DNA of 64,000 bases, taken from NCBI GenBank assembly GCA_963761735.1, contig CAVXHQ010000005.1, positions 806,001 to 870,000 of the forward strand, in the 5' to 3' direction. Both the position numbers and the translations under genes were made by a program. The first letter of the stretch is position 1, and the number at the start of each line of letters is the position of its first letter. The notes under the pieces were generated by a model. The model worked only from the letters and a program-made list of their open reading frames with translations. It had not been told where the DNA came from and searched no databases. This stretch comes from CAVXHQ01 sp963761735. Lineage in GTDB: Bacteria > Pseudomonadota > Alphaproteobacteria > Rhodobacterales > Rhodobacteraceae. Of the stretch, positions 24,455 to 32,905 are shown piece after piece.

Positions 24455-25285
24455 TCAGTTGGCGGGGGCCTGAACGAACCGCGCCCCGGTCTCGTTTCGG
24501 ACGCCTGCCGTGATGATCCGCTGCACGCCACCGGGCCGGGCGGGTCCGAGCGCCGCGAACGCCGCGCGCAATTCATCGAGAGGTCGGCCCAGCGACGTGC
24601 CCAGGGCGACCTGTGCGCCGTTCATCTGCGCCATTGCGGACACGACCGAGACGATGCGCGGCACGCCGTCCTCAACGCGGAACACCGGCGCGCCGGAGGC
24701 TCCGTAATCGATCTCGCAAGTCATCACGATCATGCCGTTTTGGCGGCCGAGGACACCGCAGGTTTCTTGCAGGGACGGCGCATCCTCACGGTCCTGAGCG
24801 TAGGAGACGATGCCCACCGCGTCGCCGCGCGACGCCACGCCCGATACCGCGAACGGTTGCACCCGGGTCAGACGGATCGGCTGATCGAGTTCGAGGATCG
24901 CGATGTCGTTGCCCACCGTATCCGAGCGGGCGGTGGCACCGGCAAAGACATAGTCGGGATGTGTGAGGAACCGCCGCACAGACCGCTCGACCTCGGCACG
25001 GCCATTGCGCAGACCGGCGCGGAACAGGAAGCGGTCGGGATCAAGCAGCGCACCGTCCGTGCCATAGACGCAATGCGCCGCCGTCAGGACGATCCGGGTG
25101 TCGATCAGCGCGGCGGTGCAAAATCCCTTGCCCGCGATGTCGAGACGCCCCACGGCCTCCCAGCCGCGCCCGTCCTGTGACGTCTCCAGCGACATCAGCG
25201 CGCTGTCCTGCGCGACGACGGCGGGGGCGATGATGAGAGAGGCAAGACCGCACAGCCACGCCAGAGCCAGAAAGATATGTCGCAT
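24455..25285 (-). CDS. Secreted trypsin-like serine protease
   Basis: A 276-residue S1-family protease. A signal peptide (LALAWLCGLASLIIAPAVVAQ) is followed by the triad: His in VLTAAHCVYG, Asp in GNDIAILELD and Ser in YGASGAPVFR (GASGAP rather than the usual GDSGGP). Cys pairs around the His site and in QETCGVLG/MTCEID support disulfides in the periplasm or outside. It is a stand-alone gene between hsp20 and the glc genes. The substrate is unknown. Confidence 0.88.
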   Translation of the reverse strand: MRHIFLALAWLCGLASLIIAPAVVAQDSALMSLETSQDGRGWEAVGRLDIAGKGFCTAALIDTRIVLTAAHCVYGTDGALLDPDRFLFRAGLRNGRAEVERSVRRFLTHPDYVFAGATARSDTVGNDIAILELDQPIRLTRVQPFAVSGVASRGDAVGIVSYAQDREDAPSLQETCGVLGRQNGMIVMTCEIDYGASGAPVFRVEDGVPRIVSVVSAMAQMNGAQVALGTSLGRPLDELRAAFAALGPARPGGVQRIITAGVRNETGARFVQAPAN

Positions 25286-25431
25286 TCGGCCTCCGGACCC
25301 CTGATGGTTTCGACGTGTGTAACGGCGAATGGCGGCGGAATTTGGGCGCGGGCGATGAAAATTTTGCGTCTGTTGCCGTTTGAAACCCGGTCGCCCTACA
25401 CAATGTGAAACCGGTCACCGAAAGAGGCCAT

Positions 25432-26838
25432 TCACAGCGGACTGCGAAGATCGGGCACCTCTGGCGTGCGTTTTCCCGGTGCGGTCAGCGCGGGCGGCTG
25501 CGGTCCGCCGGTGGCCCAATCCAGCAGTTCGACGGTATGCACGATGGGCACCTGCGTGCCCGACCCGATCTGCATCATGCAACCGATGTTGCCCGCGGCG
25601 ATGATGTCGGGGCGGACAGCCTCGATGGTGGCGATCTTGCGCGCCTTGAGCTGGCCGGAAATCTCGGGCTGCATCAGGTTGTAGGTGCCCGCGGAGCCGC
25701 AGCACAGATGGCTGTCGGCAGGCTCTGCCACCCTGAAACCGGCGCGCTTCAGCAGATCCTTGGGATAGGTCTTGATCTGCTGCCCGTGCTGAAGCGAGCA
25801 GGCCGCGTGATAGGCGACCGTGAGCGGCCCGGCGCCCTCGGGCGGCGGCGCGGTATCGGCCATGTCGATGCCCGCGATGGCGCGTTTGGCGATGTTCGGC
25901 AGGATCTGCGGCGCGCCTTCAGGCAAAAGGTCCATCAGGACCTCCGAGACATCGCGCGCCTTTGCCGCGACCGTTGCCGCGTCCCGCGCCATCCCGGAAT
26001 TGCGGAACATGTGGCCGTAGTCCTTGACCGTGGTGCCACAGCCCGAGGTGTTGATGACGATGGCGTCCAGACCGTCGCGGTCGACTTCCGCCATCCAGGC
26101 GCGGATATTTGCGGCGGCTGCCGCGTGGCTCTGCTTTTCCTTGCCCATGTGATGGGTCAGCGCGCCGCAGCAGCCCTGACCCTTGGCGACGACGACCTCG
26201 GCACCAAGGCGCGTCAGCAGGCGGATCGTCGCATCGTTGATGTCGGTATTCAGCGCGCGCTGGGCGCAGCCGGTCATCAGGGCAACCCGCATCCGGCGCG
26301 GCCCCTGCGGCGCAAACACCTGCGGGTCGTCGCGGCGCGACACCGGCGGGATCTGGCGCGGCGCCATCTCGAGCATTGCGCGCAGCCGCGCGTCGGGCAC
26401 GAGACGCGCGAACGGGCGTCCGATCTTTGCGCCGAGGAGCGCCAGACGGAAGCGCCGGGGATAAGGTAGGATTTGTGCAAGAATCCAGCGCAAAATCCGG
26501 TCAGACAGCGGCCGTTTGTACGTTTTCTCTATGTAGGCGCGCGCGTGATCGACGAGGTGCATATAGTGCACGCCCGACGGACAGGTCGTCATGCAGGCCA
26601 GACAGGACAGGCAGCGGTCGATATGACCCACGGTTTTCGCGTCCGGCACCCGGTTGTTTTCCAGCATGTCCTTGATCAGATAGATGCGTCCTCGCGGGCT
26701 GTCCAATTCATCGCCCAGCACCTGATAGGTCGGGCAGGTGGCGGTGCAGAACCCGCAGTGGACGCAGGCGCGCAGGATCTCGTTCGCGCGGGCGATGCCG
26801 GGATCGCGCAGCTGGTCGGGGGTGAAGGTGGTCTGCAT
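25432..26838 (-). CDS. glcF: Glycolate oxidase iron-sulfur subunit GlcF
   Basis: Fe-S electron-transfer subunit of the GlcDEF glycolate dehydrogenase. The 468 residues contain two 4Fe-4S ferredoxin motifs, CVHCGFCTATCPTY and CLSCLACMTTCPSGVHY, followed by two CCG domains (GCAQRAL, GQGCCGALTHHMG, NTSGCGTTVKDYG and SHLCCGSAGTYN). Length is normal. It is the last of three minus-strand genes in the order glcD-glcE-glcF, 22 bases after the glcE stop. Confidence 0.96.
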   Translation of the reverse strand: MQTTFTPDQLRDPGIARANEILRACVHCGFCTATCPTYQVLGDELDSPRGRIYLIKDMLENNRVPDAKTVGHIDRCLSCLACMTTCPSGVHYMHLVDHARAYIEKTYKRPLSDRILRWILAQILPYPRRFRLALLGAKIGRPFARLVPDARLRAMLEMAPRQIPPVSRRDDPQVFAPQGPRRMRVALMTGCAQRALNTDINDATIRLLTRLGAEVVVAKGQGCCGALTHHMGKEKQSHAAAAANIRAWMAEVDRDGLDAIVINTSGCGTTVKDYGHMFRNSGMARDAATVAAKARDVSEVLMDLLPEGAPQILPNIAKRAIAGIDMADTAPPPEGAGPLTVAYHAACSLQHGQQIKTYPKDLLKRAGFRVAEPADSHLCCGSAGTYNLMQPEISGQLKARKIATIEAVRPDIIAAGNIGCMMQIGSGTQVPIVHTVELLDWATGGPQPPALTAPGKRTPEVPDLRSPL

Positions 26839-26860
26839 GGAACGCTCCGAAAAAAGGGGA

Positions 26861-27958
26861 TCAGCCCATCAGGCCGGGGTTGAGGATGCCGCGCGGGTCG
26901 AATTTGGCGCGCAATCCGGCGGCAAGGGCGGCCAGCGGTGCGGGTTCGGGGGGGAATGCCACGCCTGCACCGCGCAAAAGCGTCGCGTGACCGGGCACCT
27001 GCATCGGTCCGCGCAGGTCGGTTCCCTCGGGCACCACCGCCCAGATCCGCCCGCCGCCCCAGTCGAGGCAGGTACGCGCGCCATCTGGCAGGGCGGCCAG
27101 GATACCGGGCGCATCGCTCGGTTTCACCGAAATCCGCCACAGGTCGCCTGGCGCGCCGGTCAGGCAGGCGACATCGCGCACATCGCGCCAGAGCGTGGCG
27201 GAGGTCGATGCCTGCGCCACCTCTATCTCGCCGAAATGGCCCAGAAGACTGCTCAGCTGCGCGCAGCGATAATCGACGGAGGCAGCGAACCCTTCGATGC
27301 GCAGGAGCGCCACGGACGCGCCTCCCGCCACCGGCACGAATGCCGCCCCGGAGACCTCGAAGGGCGAGCCGAGTGCCGCCGCCGACGCCGCCACCGCCTG
27401 CGCCGCATCCAGCCCGTGCAGCATCACGGTCGCCTCGGTTTCGGCCACCGGCAATACCTTGAGCGCCACTTCGGTCAGCACCCCGAGGGTGCCGTGCGAT
27501 CCCGACATCAGCTTGACAAGATCATAGCCCGTCACGTTTTTCATCACCCGTCCGCCGTTCTTGACGATGGTGCCCATCCCGTCGACGAACCGCACGCCCA
27601 GCATGAAATCGCGCGCGGCCCCTGCCACGACGCGGCGCGGACCGGAGGCGTTCGTGGCGATGGCCCCGCCGATGGTCGGCGTGCCGCAGGTGCCGAGAAG
27701 GGCGCGCAGATCGGGCGGCTCGAACGCGAGGCGCTGGCGCTGTGCCGAGAGCGTCGCGTCAATCTCGGCCATCGGCGTACCGGCCCGCGCCACGAGGGTC
27801 AGCGCGCCGGGCTCGTACAGCTCTATCCCCGCGACGCCGGCGACGGACAAACCGGTCCCGCGCACGGCGTCGGCGATCCCGCGCGTGCCGCCACCGGTGA
27901 TGCGCAACGGTCCGTCCGCGTCGCGGATGGCGCGCGCGATGTCTGCTTCGGTCTTCAT
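26861..27958 (-). CDS. glcE: Glycolate oxidase FAD-binding subunit GlcE
   Basis: FAD-binding subunit of glycolate dehydrogenase, 365 residues, with a PCMH-type FAD domain: RITGGGTRG, LVARAGTPMAEIDATL, GGAIATNASGPRRV and RDFMLGVRFVDGMGTIVKNGGRVMKNVTGYDL (in pieces). Family length is usual. It lies between glcD and glcF; the 73-base gap to the glcD stop on its upstream side is filled by a dispersed repeat. Confidence 0.95.
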   Translation of the reverse strand: MKTEADIARAIRDADGPLRITGGGTRGIADAVRGTGLSVAGVAGIELYEPGALTLVARAGTPMAEIDATLSAQRQRLAFEPPDLRALLGTCGTPTIGGAIATNASGPRRVVAGAARDFMLGVRFVDGMGTIVKNGGRVMKNVTGYDLVKLMSGSHGTLGVLTEVALKVLPVAETEATVMLHGLDAAQAVAASAAALGSPFEVSGAAFVPVAGGASVALLRIEGFAASVDYRCAQLSSLLGHFGEIEVAQASTSATLWRDVRDVACLTGAPGDLWRISVKPSDAPGILAALPDGARTCLDWGGGRIWAVVPEGTDLRGPMQVPGHATLLRGAGVAFPPEPAPLAALAAGLRAKFDPRGILNPGLMG

Positions 27959-27967
27959 GCGCGCTTC

Positions 27968-28028
27968 CCGCTTCTTCTGGTCCGAAATATCCCGGGGGTG
28001 AGGCCGCAGGCCGGGGGGGCAGCGCCCC
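27968..28028 (+). repeat. Dispersed AAATATCCC-type intergenic repeat, copy 3
   Basis: TTCTTCTGGTCCGAAATATC then CCGGGGGTGAGGCCGCAGGCC, ending in a GGGGGGCAGCGCCCCCC hairpin. It lies between glcE and glcD but in opposite orientation to these genes. It is nearly identical in layout to the copy at 62664-62723. Confidence 0.7.
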
Positions 28029-28031
28029 CCG

Positions 28032-29462
28032 TCACCCGCGCCGTCCCGCGGTGACGTACAGCGGAAACACCTTCGCCGGGTTCAGCAGCCAGCCGGGGTC
28101 AAACACGTCCTTGACCGCCATCTGCGCCTCAAGGTCCGCGGGCGCATACTGCACATCCATCAGATCGCGCTTTTCGATGCCCACGCCGTGTTCGCCGGTC
28201 AGACAGCCGCCCACCTCGACACAGAGTTTCAGGATATCGGCGCCCATTTCCTCGCACAATTCCAGATCGCCGGGCTTGTTGGCGTCATACAGAATCAGCG
28301 GGTGCATGTTGCCGTCGCCCGCGTGGAATACGTTGCCGACCTTGAGGCCATACTGCGCCGACAGCTCGCCGATCCGGCGCAGGACACGCGGCAGGGCCGA
28401 CACCGGGATCGTCCCGTCCAGACACATGTAGTCCGAAATCTGCCCCATCGCGCCGAACGCCGATTTGCGGCCCAGCCAGATCCGCGCGCTTTCTTCCGCC
28501 GATTTGCTCTCGCGCAGTTCAACCGGATCGTGGCGCCGCGCGATCGCGAGGATCGTTTCGAGCTGCGCGTCGATCTCGGCGGGCGATCCCTCGACCTCGA
28601 CGATCAGCAGCGCCTCGCAGTCGGGATAGCCCGCCTTCGCGAAACTTTCGCAGGTCCGGATGCACAGCCGGTCCATGAATTCGATGGCAACGGGCAGCAC
28701 GCCCGCCTTGATGATGTCGCTGACGCAGGCGCCCGCAACCTCGCTGTCGTCGAATCCGATCAGCACGGGACGCGCCCCCTCGGGTTTAGGCAGTATCCGC
28801 AAGGTTGCTTCGGTCACGACGCCCAGCTGCCCTTCGGATCCGCAGATCACGCCCAGCAGATCGAGGCCGCCCGCATCCATGTGCGCGCCGCCGACCTCGA
28901 CGACGGTGCCGTCCATCAGCACCATCGTGACACCCAAAAGGTTGTTGGTCGTCACGCCGTATTTCAGGCAATGCGCTCCACCCGAATTCATCGCGATATT
29001 GCCTGCGATGGCGCAGGCAAGCTGGCTCGACGGGTCCGGCGCATAGAAAAAGCCGTTTTCCTCGACGGCGCCGGTGACGCTCAGGTTCGTGCGTCCCGTC
29101 TGTACCCGGATATAGCGATCGGGATAGTTCGTCTCGATCACATCCGCCATGCGCGCGACGCCGAGGATCACGCAATCGGCCGTCGGCAGCGCGCCGCCCG
29201 CCAGCGAGGTGCCCGATCCGCGCGGCACCACGGGCACGCCAAGGTCGTGGCAGATCTTCAGGACGGCAGAGACCTCCATGGTGCTGCCCGGCAGGACGAC
29301 GCAGAGCGGCGCGCAGCGATAGGCGGTCAGCGCGTCGCATTCATAGGCGCGCGTTTCCATTGGATCGTGGATCACCGCGCGGTCCGGCAAAACGGCCTGT
29401 AACCGTGCGACGAGACGCGCCTTGAGGGCCATGATACGGGCGTCGGGGGCGGGCATTTCCAT
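28032..29462 (-). CDS. glcD: Glycolate oxidase catalytic subunit GlcD
   Basis: FAD-dependent catalytic subunit that oxidises glycolate to glyoxylate. The 476-residue protein has the PCMH FAD domain (CVVLPGSTMEVSAVL, VPRGSGTSLAGGALP, GNIAMNSGGAHCLKYGVTTNN in pieces) and the C-terminal substrate domain ending GEHGVGIEKRDLM. ATG 29462 (MEMPAPDARIM) is chosen; upstream frame to 29507 has no support. It is the first gene of glcDEF. A 31-bp near-perfect dyad lies 20 bases upstream. Confidence 0.96.
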   Translation of the reverse strand: MEMPAPDARIMALKARLVARLQAVLPDRAVIHDPMETRAYECDALTAYRCAPLCVVLPGSTMEVSAVLKICHDLGVPVVPRGSGTSLAGGALPTADCVILGVARMADVIETNYPDRYIRVQTGRTNLSVTGAVEENGFFYAPDPSSQLACAIAGNIAMNSGGAHCLKYGVTTNNLLGVTMVLMDGTVVEVGGAHMDAGGLDLLGVICGSEGQLGVVTEATLRILPKPEGARPVLIGFDDSEVAGACVSDIIKAGVLPVAIEFMDRLCIRTCESFAKAGYPDCEALLIVEVEGSPAEIDAQLETILAIARRHDPVELRESKSAEESARIWLGRKSAFGAMGQISDYMCLDGTIPVSALPRVLRRIGELSAQYGLKVGNVFHAGDGNMHPLILYDANKPGDLELCEEMGADILKLCVEVGGCLTGEHGVGIEKRDLMDVQYAPADLEAQMAVKDVFDPGWLLNPAKVFPLYVTAGRRG

Positions 29463-29481
29463 GAGATTTATCTCGCATCCG

Positions 29482-29512
29482 ATGAATTGGTAAGAATATC
29501 TTGCCAATTCAT
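29482..29512. promoter_or_regulatory. 31-bp dyad, candidate operator of glcDEF
   Basis: ATGAATTGGTAAGA and TCTTGCCAATTCAT are inverted repeats around a central ATA, with one mismatch. The AATTGG...CCAATT core is like FadR-subfamily GntR regulator sites (GlcC, LldR and PdhR bind TTGGT/ACCAA dyads). It lies 20 bases before glcD and 68 before the divergent DUF599 gene. Binding by a GlcC-type regulator is inferred. Confidence 0.5.
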
Positions 29513-29579
29513 ACCCAGCTGGGGGCGCTCATGCAAGGGCCGCTCTGGCGGGCGCCGGTTTGCGGGCTACATCGCGGGT

Positions 29580-30278
29580 ATGACATTGACCGATATCACC
29601 GACCTGTTGTCCTTGCACGACATCGCGGCGCTTGTGGCGATCTTTGCCGGGGCGGCGGCAATTGGCACATGGATCGAACATCCGGGCACGCGGCGCCCGT
29701 CGGTGACGGTGATGATGGCGCGCTACCGTCGTGAATGGATGGCGCAGTTCGCGGCCCGCGAGGTCCGGATATTCGACGCGCAAATCCTGTCGAGCCTGCG
29801 GCAGGGGGTGTCGTTCTTTGCGTCGACCTGCCTGATCGCCATCGGCGGTACCCTCGCGATGATCGGCAACATCGGCGCTCTCGAAGGTGTCGCCGAGGGC
29901 CTGCTTGGCGCGGACCGGCCGGTGTTGCTGTGGCAGATCAAACTGATGCTGCCCGGGCTGTTCCTGGCGCATGCGTTTTTGAAATTCGTCTGGTCCAACC
30001 GGGTGTTCGGCTATTGCGCGGTGATGATGGCCAGCGTGCCCAACGACGGCACCACGCCGCAGGCGGTACGCCGCGCGGGTCAGGCTGCCGAGCTGAACAT
30101 CCGGGCTGCGATGAATTTCAACCGGGGGCTGCGGGCGATGTATTTCGCCCTCGGCTCGCTGGCGTGGCTGGCCGGGGCGATCCCGCTGATGCTGGCGACG
30201 CTCTCGGTCTTGTGGCTTGTATGGAGTCGCGAATTCGCGTCAAAACCCCGCAGTATCCTGAGTGCCCCCGATATCTGA
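29580..30278 (+). CDS. DUF599 family membrane protein
   Basis: A 232-residue integral membrane protein with about four hydrophobic segments: the N-terminal DIAALVAIFAGAAAIGTWI, FFASTCLIAIGGTLAMIG, KLMLPGLFLAHAFLKFVW, and ALGSLAWLAGAIPLMLATLSV near the C-terminus. RYRREWMAQFAAREVRIFDAQ and AAMNFNRGLRAMYFALGSLAW are conserved DUF599 stretches. ATG 29580 fits the family N-terminus. The function of DUF599 is not known. It diverges from glcDEF. Confidence 0.87.
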   Translation: MTLTDITDLLSLHDIAALVAIFAGAAAIGTWIEHPGTRRPSVTVMMARYRREWMAQFAAREVRIFDAQILSSLRQGVSFFASTCLIAIGGTLAMIGNIGALEGVAEGLLGADRPVLLWQIKLMLPGLFLAHAFLKFVWSNRVFGYCAVMMASVPNDGTTPQAVRRAGQAAELNIRAAMNFNRGLRAMYFALGSLAWLAGAIPLMLATLSVLWLVWSREFASKPRSILSAPDI

Positions 30279-30330
30279 ATGCTCCCGATGCTCTGAATGC
30301 CCCGCCTCTCCTGAAAAAAGGACCAGACCG

Positions 30331-30690
30331 ATGATCCCGATCCGACCCATTGCCCTGATATTCGCCCTGTGCGCCACGCCCGCCCTTGCCGAAGAACCGG
30401 TCGTCGAGGACGTCACGGCCCGCCAGTCCGGCGCCTACTGGACGTTCGACGTGACCCTGTCGCATCCCGACACCGGGACCGAGCACTATGCCGATGCCTG
30501 GGACATTCACGACATGGACGGCAATCCGTTGGGCGTCCGCATTCTGGGCCATCCGCATGTCGATGAACAACCCTTCACGCGGTCGCTGGCGAACGTCGAA
30601 ATTCCGGACGGTATCACGCAGGTCGTGATCCGGGGCCGCTGCAACGTCGATGGCTGGGCTGTCGAGCCGGTCGTGTTCACGCTGCCGTAG
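30331..30690 (+). CDS. Small periplasmic protein of unknown function
   Basis: A 119-residue protein with signal peptide MIPIRPIALIFALCATPALA. The mature part is beta-rich: GAYWTFDVTLSHPDTGTEHYADAWDIHD in sections, then ILGHPHVDEQPFTRSL and ITQVVIRGRCNVDGW. No catalytic motif is visible. It follows DUF599 by 52 bases and may be cotranscribed. The function is unknown, although HPHVDEQPF suggests a small conserved family. Confidence 0.75.
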   Translation: MIPIRPIALIFALCATPALAEEPVVEDVTARQSGAYWTFDVTLSHPDTGTEHYADAWDIHDMDGNPLGVRILGHPHVDEQPFTRSLANVEIPDGITQVVIRGRCNVDGWAVEPVVFTLP

Positions 30691-30739
30691 GGCGGCGGCA
30701 CCTTACACGGCACCGCCGGACGGTAGGGGGAATCCCACC

Positions 30740-32817
30740 CTACGACCGGCCTTCGCGCAGCCATGCGCCGAGGACGAACAGCACCGAAATCAGCAGGAAC
30801 GCCCAGGCGGGCAACACCGGCGCGATCGTCAGGTTCGCGGTCACATAGGCCTCGCGCGGGGTGATCCCGATCCAGCCGTTGCCCGCCGCGGGCCGTCCCT
30901 CGCGCACCGCACGCACATCGGGCAATCCGTCTGCGATCCGCACCACGCCGCCCGCCGTGGCGGCCACGACGGGGCCCAGCAGGGCGTCGCTCGCAATCGT
31001 TTCCTCGAATTCGCGCGGCGCCGCCGGGCCAAGGGCGATGACGGTTTCCAGGGTTCCGTCCGACAGCCGGTAAAACCCGATCTCGGGCGCGTCGTACAGC
31101 GTCTCGAACCGTCCGGGCGACACCTCTGACAGGCCAAGCGCCACCTCGGATCCGTCCGGTCCGGTGACCGTCACCTCCGGTGCCTCGTCCGCCAGCGTGC
31201 GGCGGATCACCCGCATCGTCTGCCCCGACGGCTCGACCCAGAGGGCCTCTTCCTCGAGCTCGGGTTCTTTCATCATCCAGTGCGCCAGCCTGCGCAGCAG
31301 TTCGAGTTGCGGCCCGCCGCCTTCGAAACCCCGGTCCCACAGCCAGCTCTGATCCGACGCAATCAGCGCCACGCGCCCCTCGCCGACCCGCTCGAGCATC
31401 AGCAGGGGCCGCCCGTCGATCCCTTCCATCGCCACGGTCGCGCCGGGCGTCGGCGTTACCTCGACCTGGCGCAGCCAGCGGCCCCAGTCGGGCGTGACGG
31501 TGCCGTCCTCGGCCTGCGTCGCGCCGAATGCCTCCATCAGACCGGCCGTGACCGGATGGCGCAGGCCTATTTCCGACAGGGTCGGCAGAAATCCTTCCTC
31601 GAACACCCGCGCGGTCGGCGCGCCGGGCAAGACGAAGCCTAGAGGGGAGCGGTAGATGCTGTCCGCCGTGGCATATTCGGGCCCGGCAGAGACGAGAACC
31701 GCACCGCCGTTTGTGACATAATCGGCGACGTTCTCGAAGTAGCTCGACGGCAGGATGCCGCGGCGGCGGTACCGGTCGAAGATGATGAGGTCGAATTCGT
31801 CGATCTTCTCGATGAACAGCTCGCGTGTCGGAAAGGCGATCAGGGCAAGTTCGTCCACCGGAACGCCGTCCTGCTTTTCGGGCGGGCGCAGGATGGTGAA
31901 ATGCACCAGATCGACGGCTGAATCCGATTTCAGCAGGTTGCGCCAGGTCCGCTCGCCCGGATGCGGCTCACCCGAGACGAGCAGCACGCGCAGGCGGTCG
32001 CGCACGCCGTTGATCTGCACGACGGCGGCGTTGTTGCGTCCGGTCAGTTCGCCGTCGACGACGGGTGTTTCGAACTGCAACACGTTCATGCCGCCGTGGG
32101 GCAATTCCACGGGCAGTTCCATGTCCTCGCCCAGCGGCACGTCGAACAACATCGGCGCGCCGCCGTCGATGGCAATGGACAGCGGCACCAGCGTATCGCC
32201 GGGTGCCGCGCCCTGATCCTCGATTCGCACGGTCAGGTTCACCTGCTCGCCCAGAATGGCAAAAGCCGGCGCGTTGCGCACCACCAACCGCCGGTCCCAG
32301 TCGTCGTCATTCCCCGTCAGCAGCACATGGGTCGGCGCGGGCAGGGGGGCAGCCGCGCGATGTCGTGCGTTCGTCCGTCGGTAATCATGACGATGCCCGC
32401 GATGCGCCCCTGCGGCTCCTGGGCAAGCGCTTCGGCGAGCGCCGACATCAGCAACGTGCCGCTGTCGTCCTCGCCGTCGCCGATCTCCACCAGCCGCAGT
32501 TCGGTATTTGGTCGCGCGGCGATCTCCGCCTCGAGGTCCGCCACGGCGGCGTCGATCTGTTCAGGCCTGTCCGCGATGCGCTGCGATGCGCTGCGGTCGA
32601 CGACGGCGATCACGATATCCGAAAGGGCGTCGCGCTCCTCGCTTTGCAGAGACGGATTGGTCAACGCCGCCAACAACGCTATGGCCGCCAGCCCGCGCAG
32701 CCACCAGCCCCGCGTGCCGCGCCACCACGCCAACCCCACGACCAGCACGGCAAGAACCGCCGCCGCCAGGATCAACGGCCAGACCAGCAGCGGATCGAAC
32801 ACCACGACACGGCTCAT
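30740..32817 (-). pseudogene. Membrane protein of the MoxR/DUF58/DUF4159 cluster, interrupted by a frameshift
   Basis: Two frames join into one protein of about 690 residues. The N-terminal part (32817 down to 32317) starts MSRVVVFDPLLVWPLILAAA, has two membrane helices and a degenerate VWA-like region (DIVIAVVDRSASQRIAD, GIVMITDGRTHD). The second part (from about 32326 down to 30740) continues with a glutamine-amidotransferase-like domain (DRYRRRGILPSSYFENVADYV, VLVSAGPEYA) and a C-terminal helix. The frame changes at a six-base G run (32344-32349): one more base would give RLPPLPAPTHVLL and restore the frame. It could be a sequencing error, a real mutation or a phase-variable tract. Confidence 0.75.
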
Positions 32818-32825
32818 GCCAAAGC

Positions 32826-32880
32826 TCCCGCGCTTTTTCTTGCTGCAAATACTCGCCCCGCAGGGTCCGTTGTCGCCTCG
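32826..32880 (+). repeat. Dispersed AAATATCCC-type intergenic repeat, divergent copy
   Basis: CTTTTTCTTGCTGCAAATAC then TCGCCCCGCAGGGTCC lies between two minus-strand genes and is opposite to them. It is closest to the reverse copy at 10551-10597 (TTTTTCTTGCCGAAAATACC). Confidence 0.5.
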
Positions 32881-32905
32881 GGCGCCTGTTTGAAGACGAT
32901 ATGCC

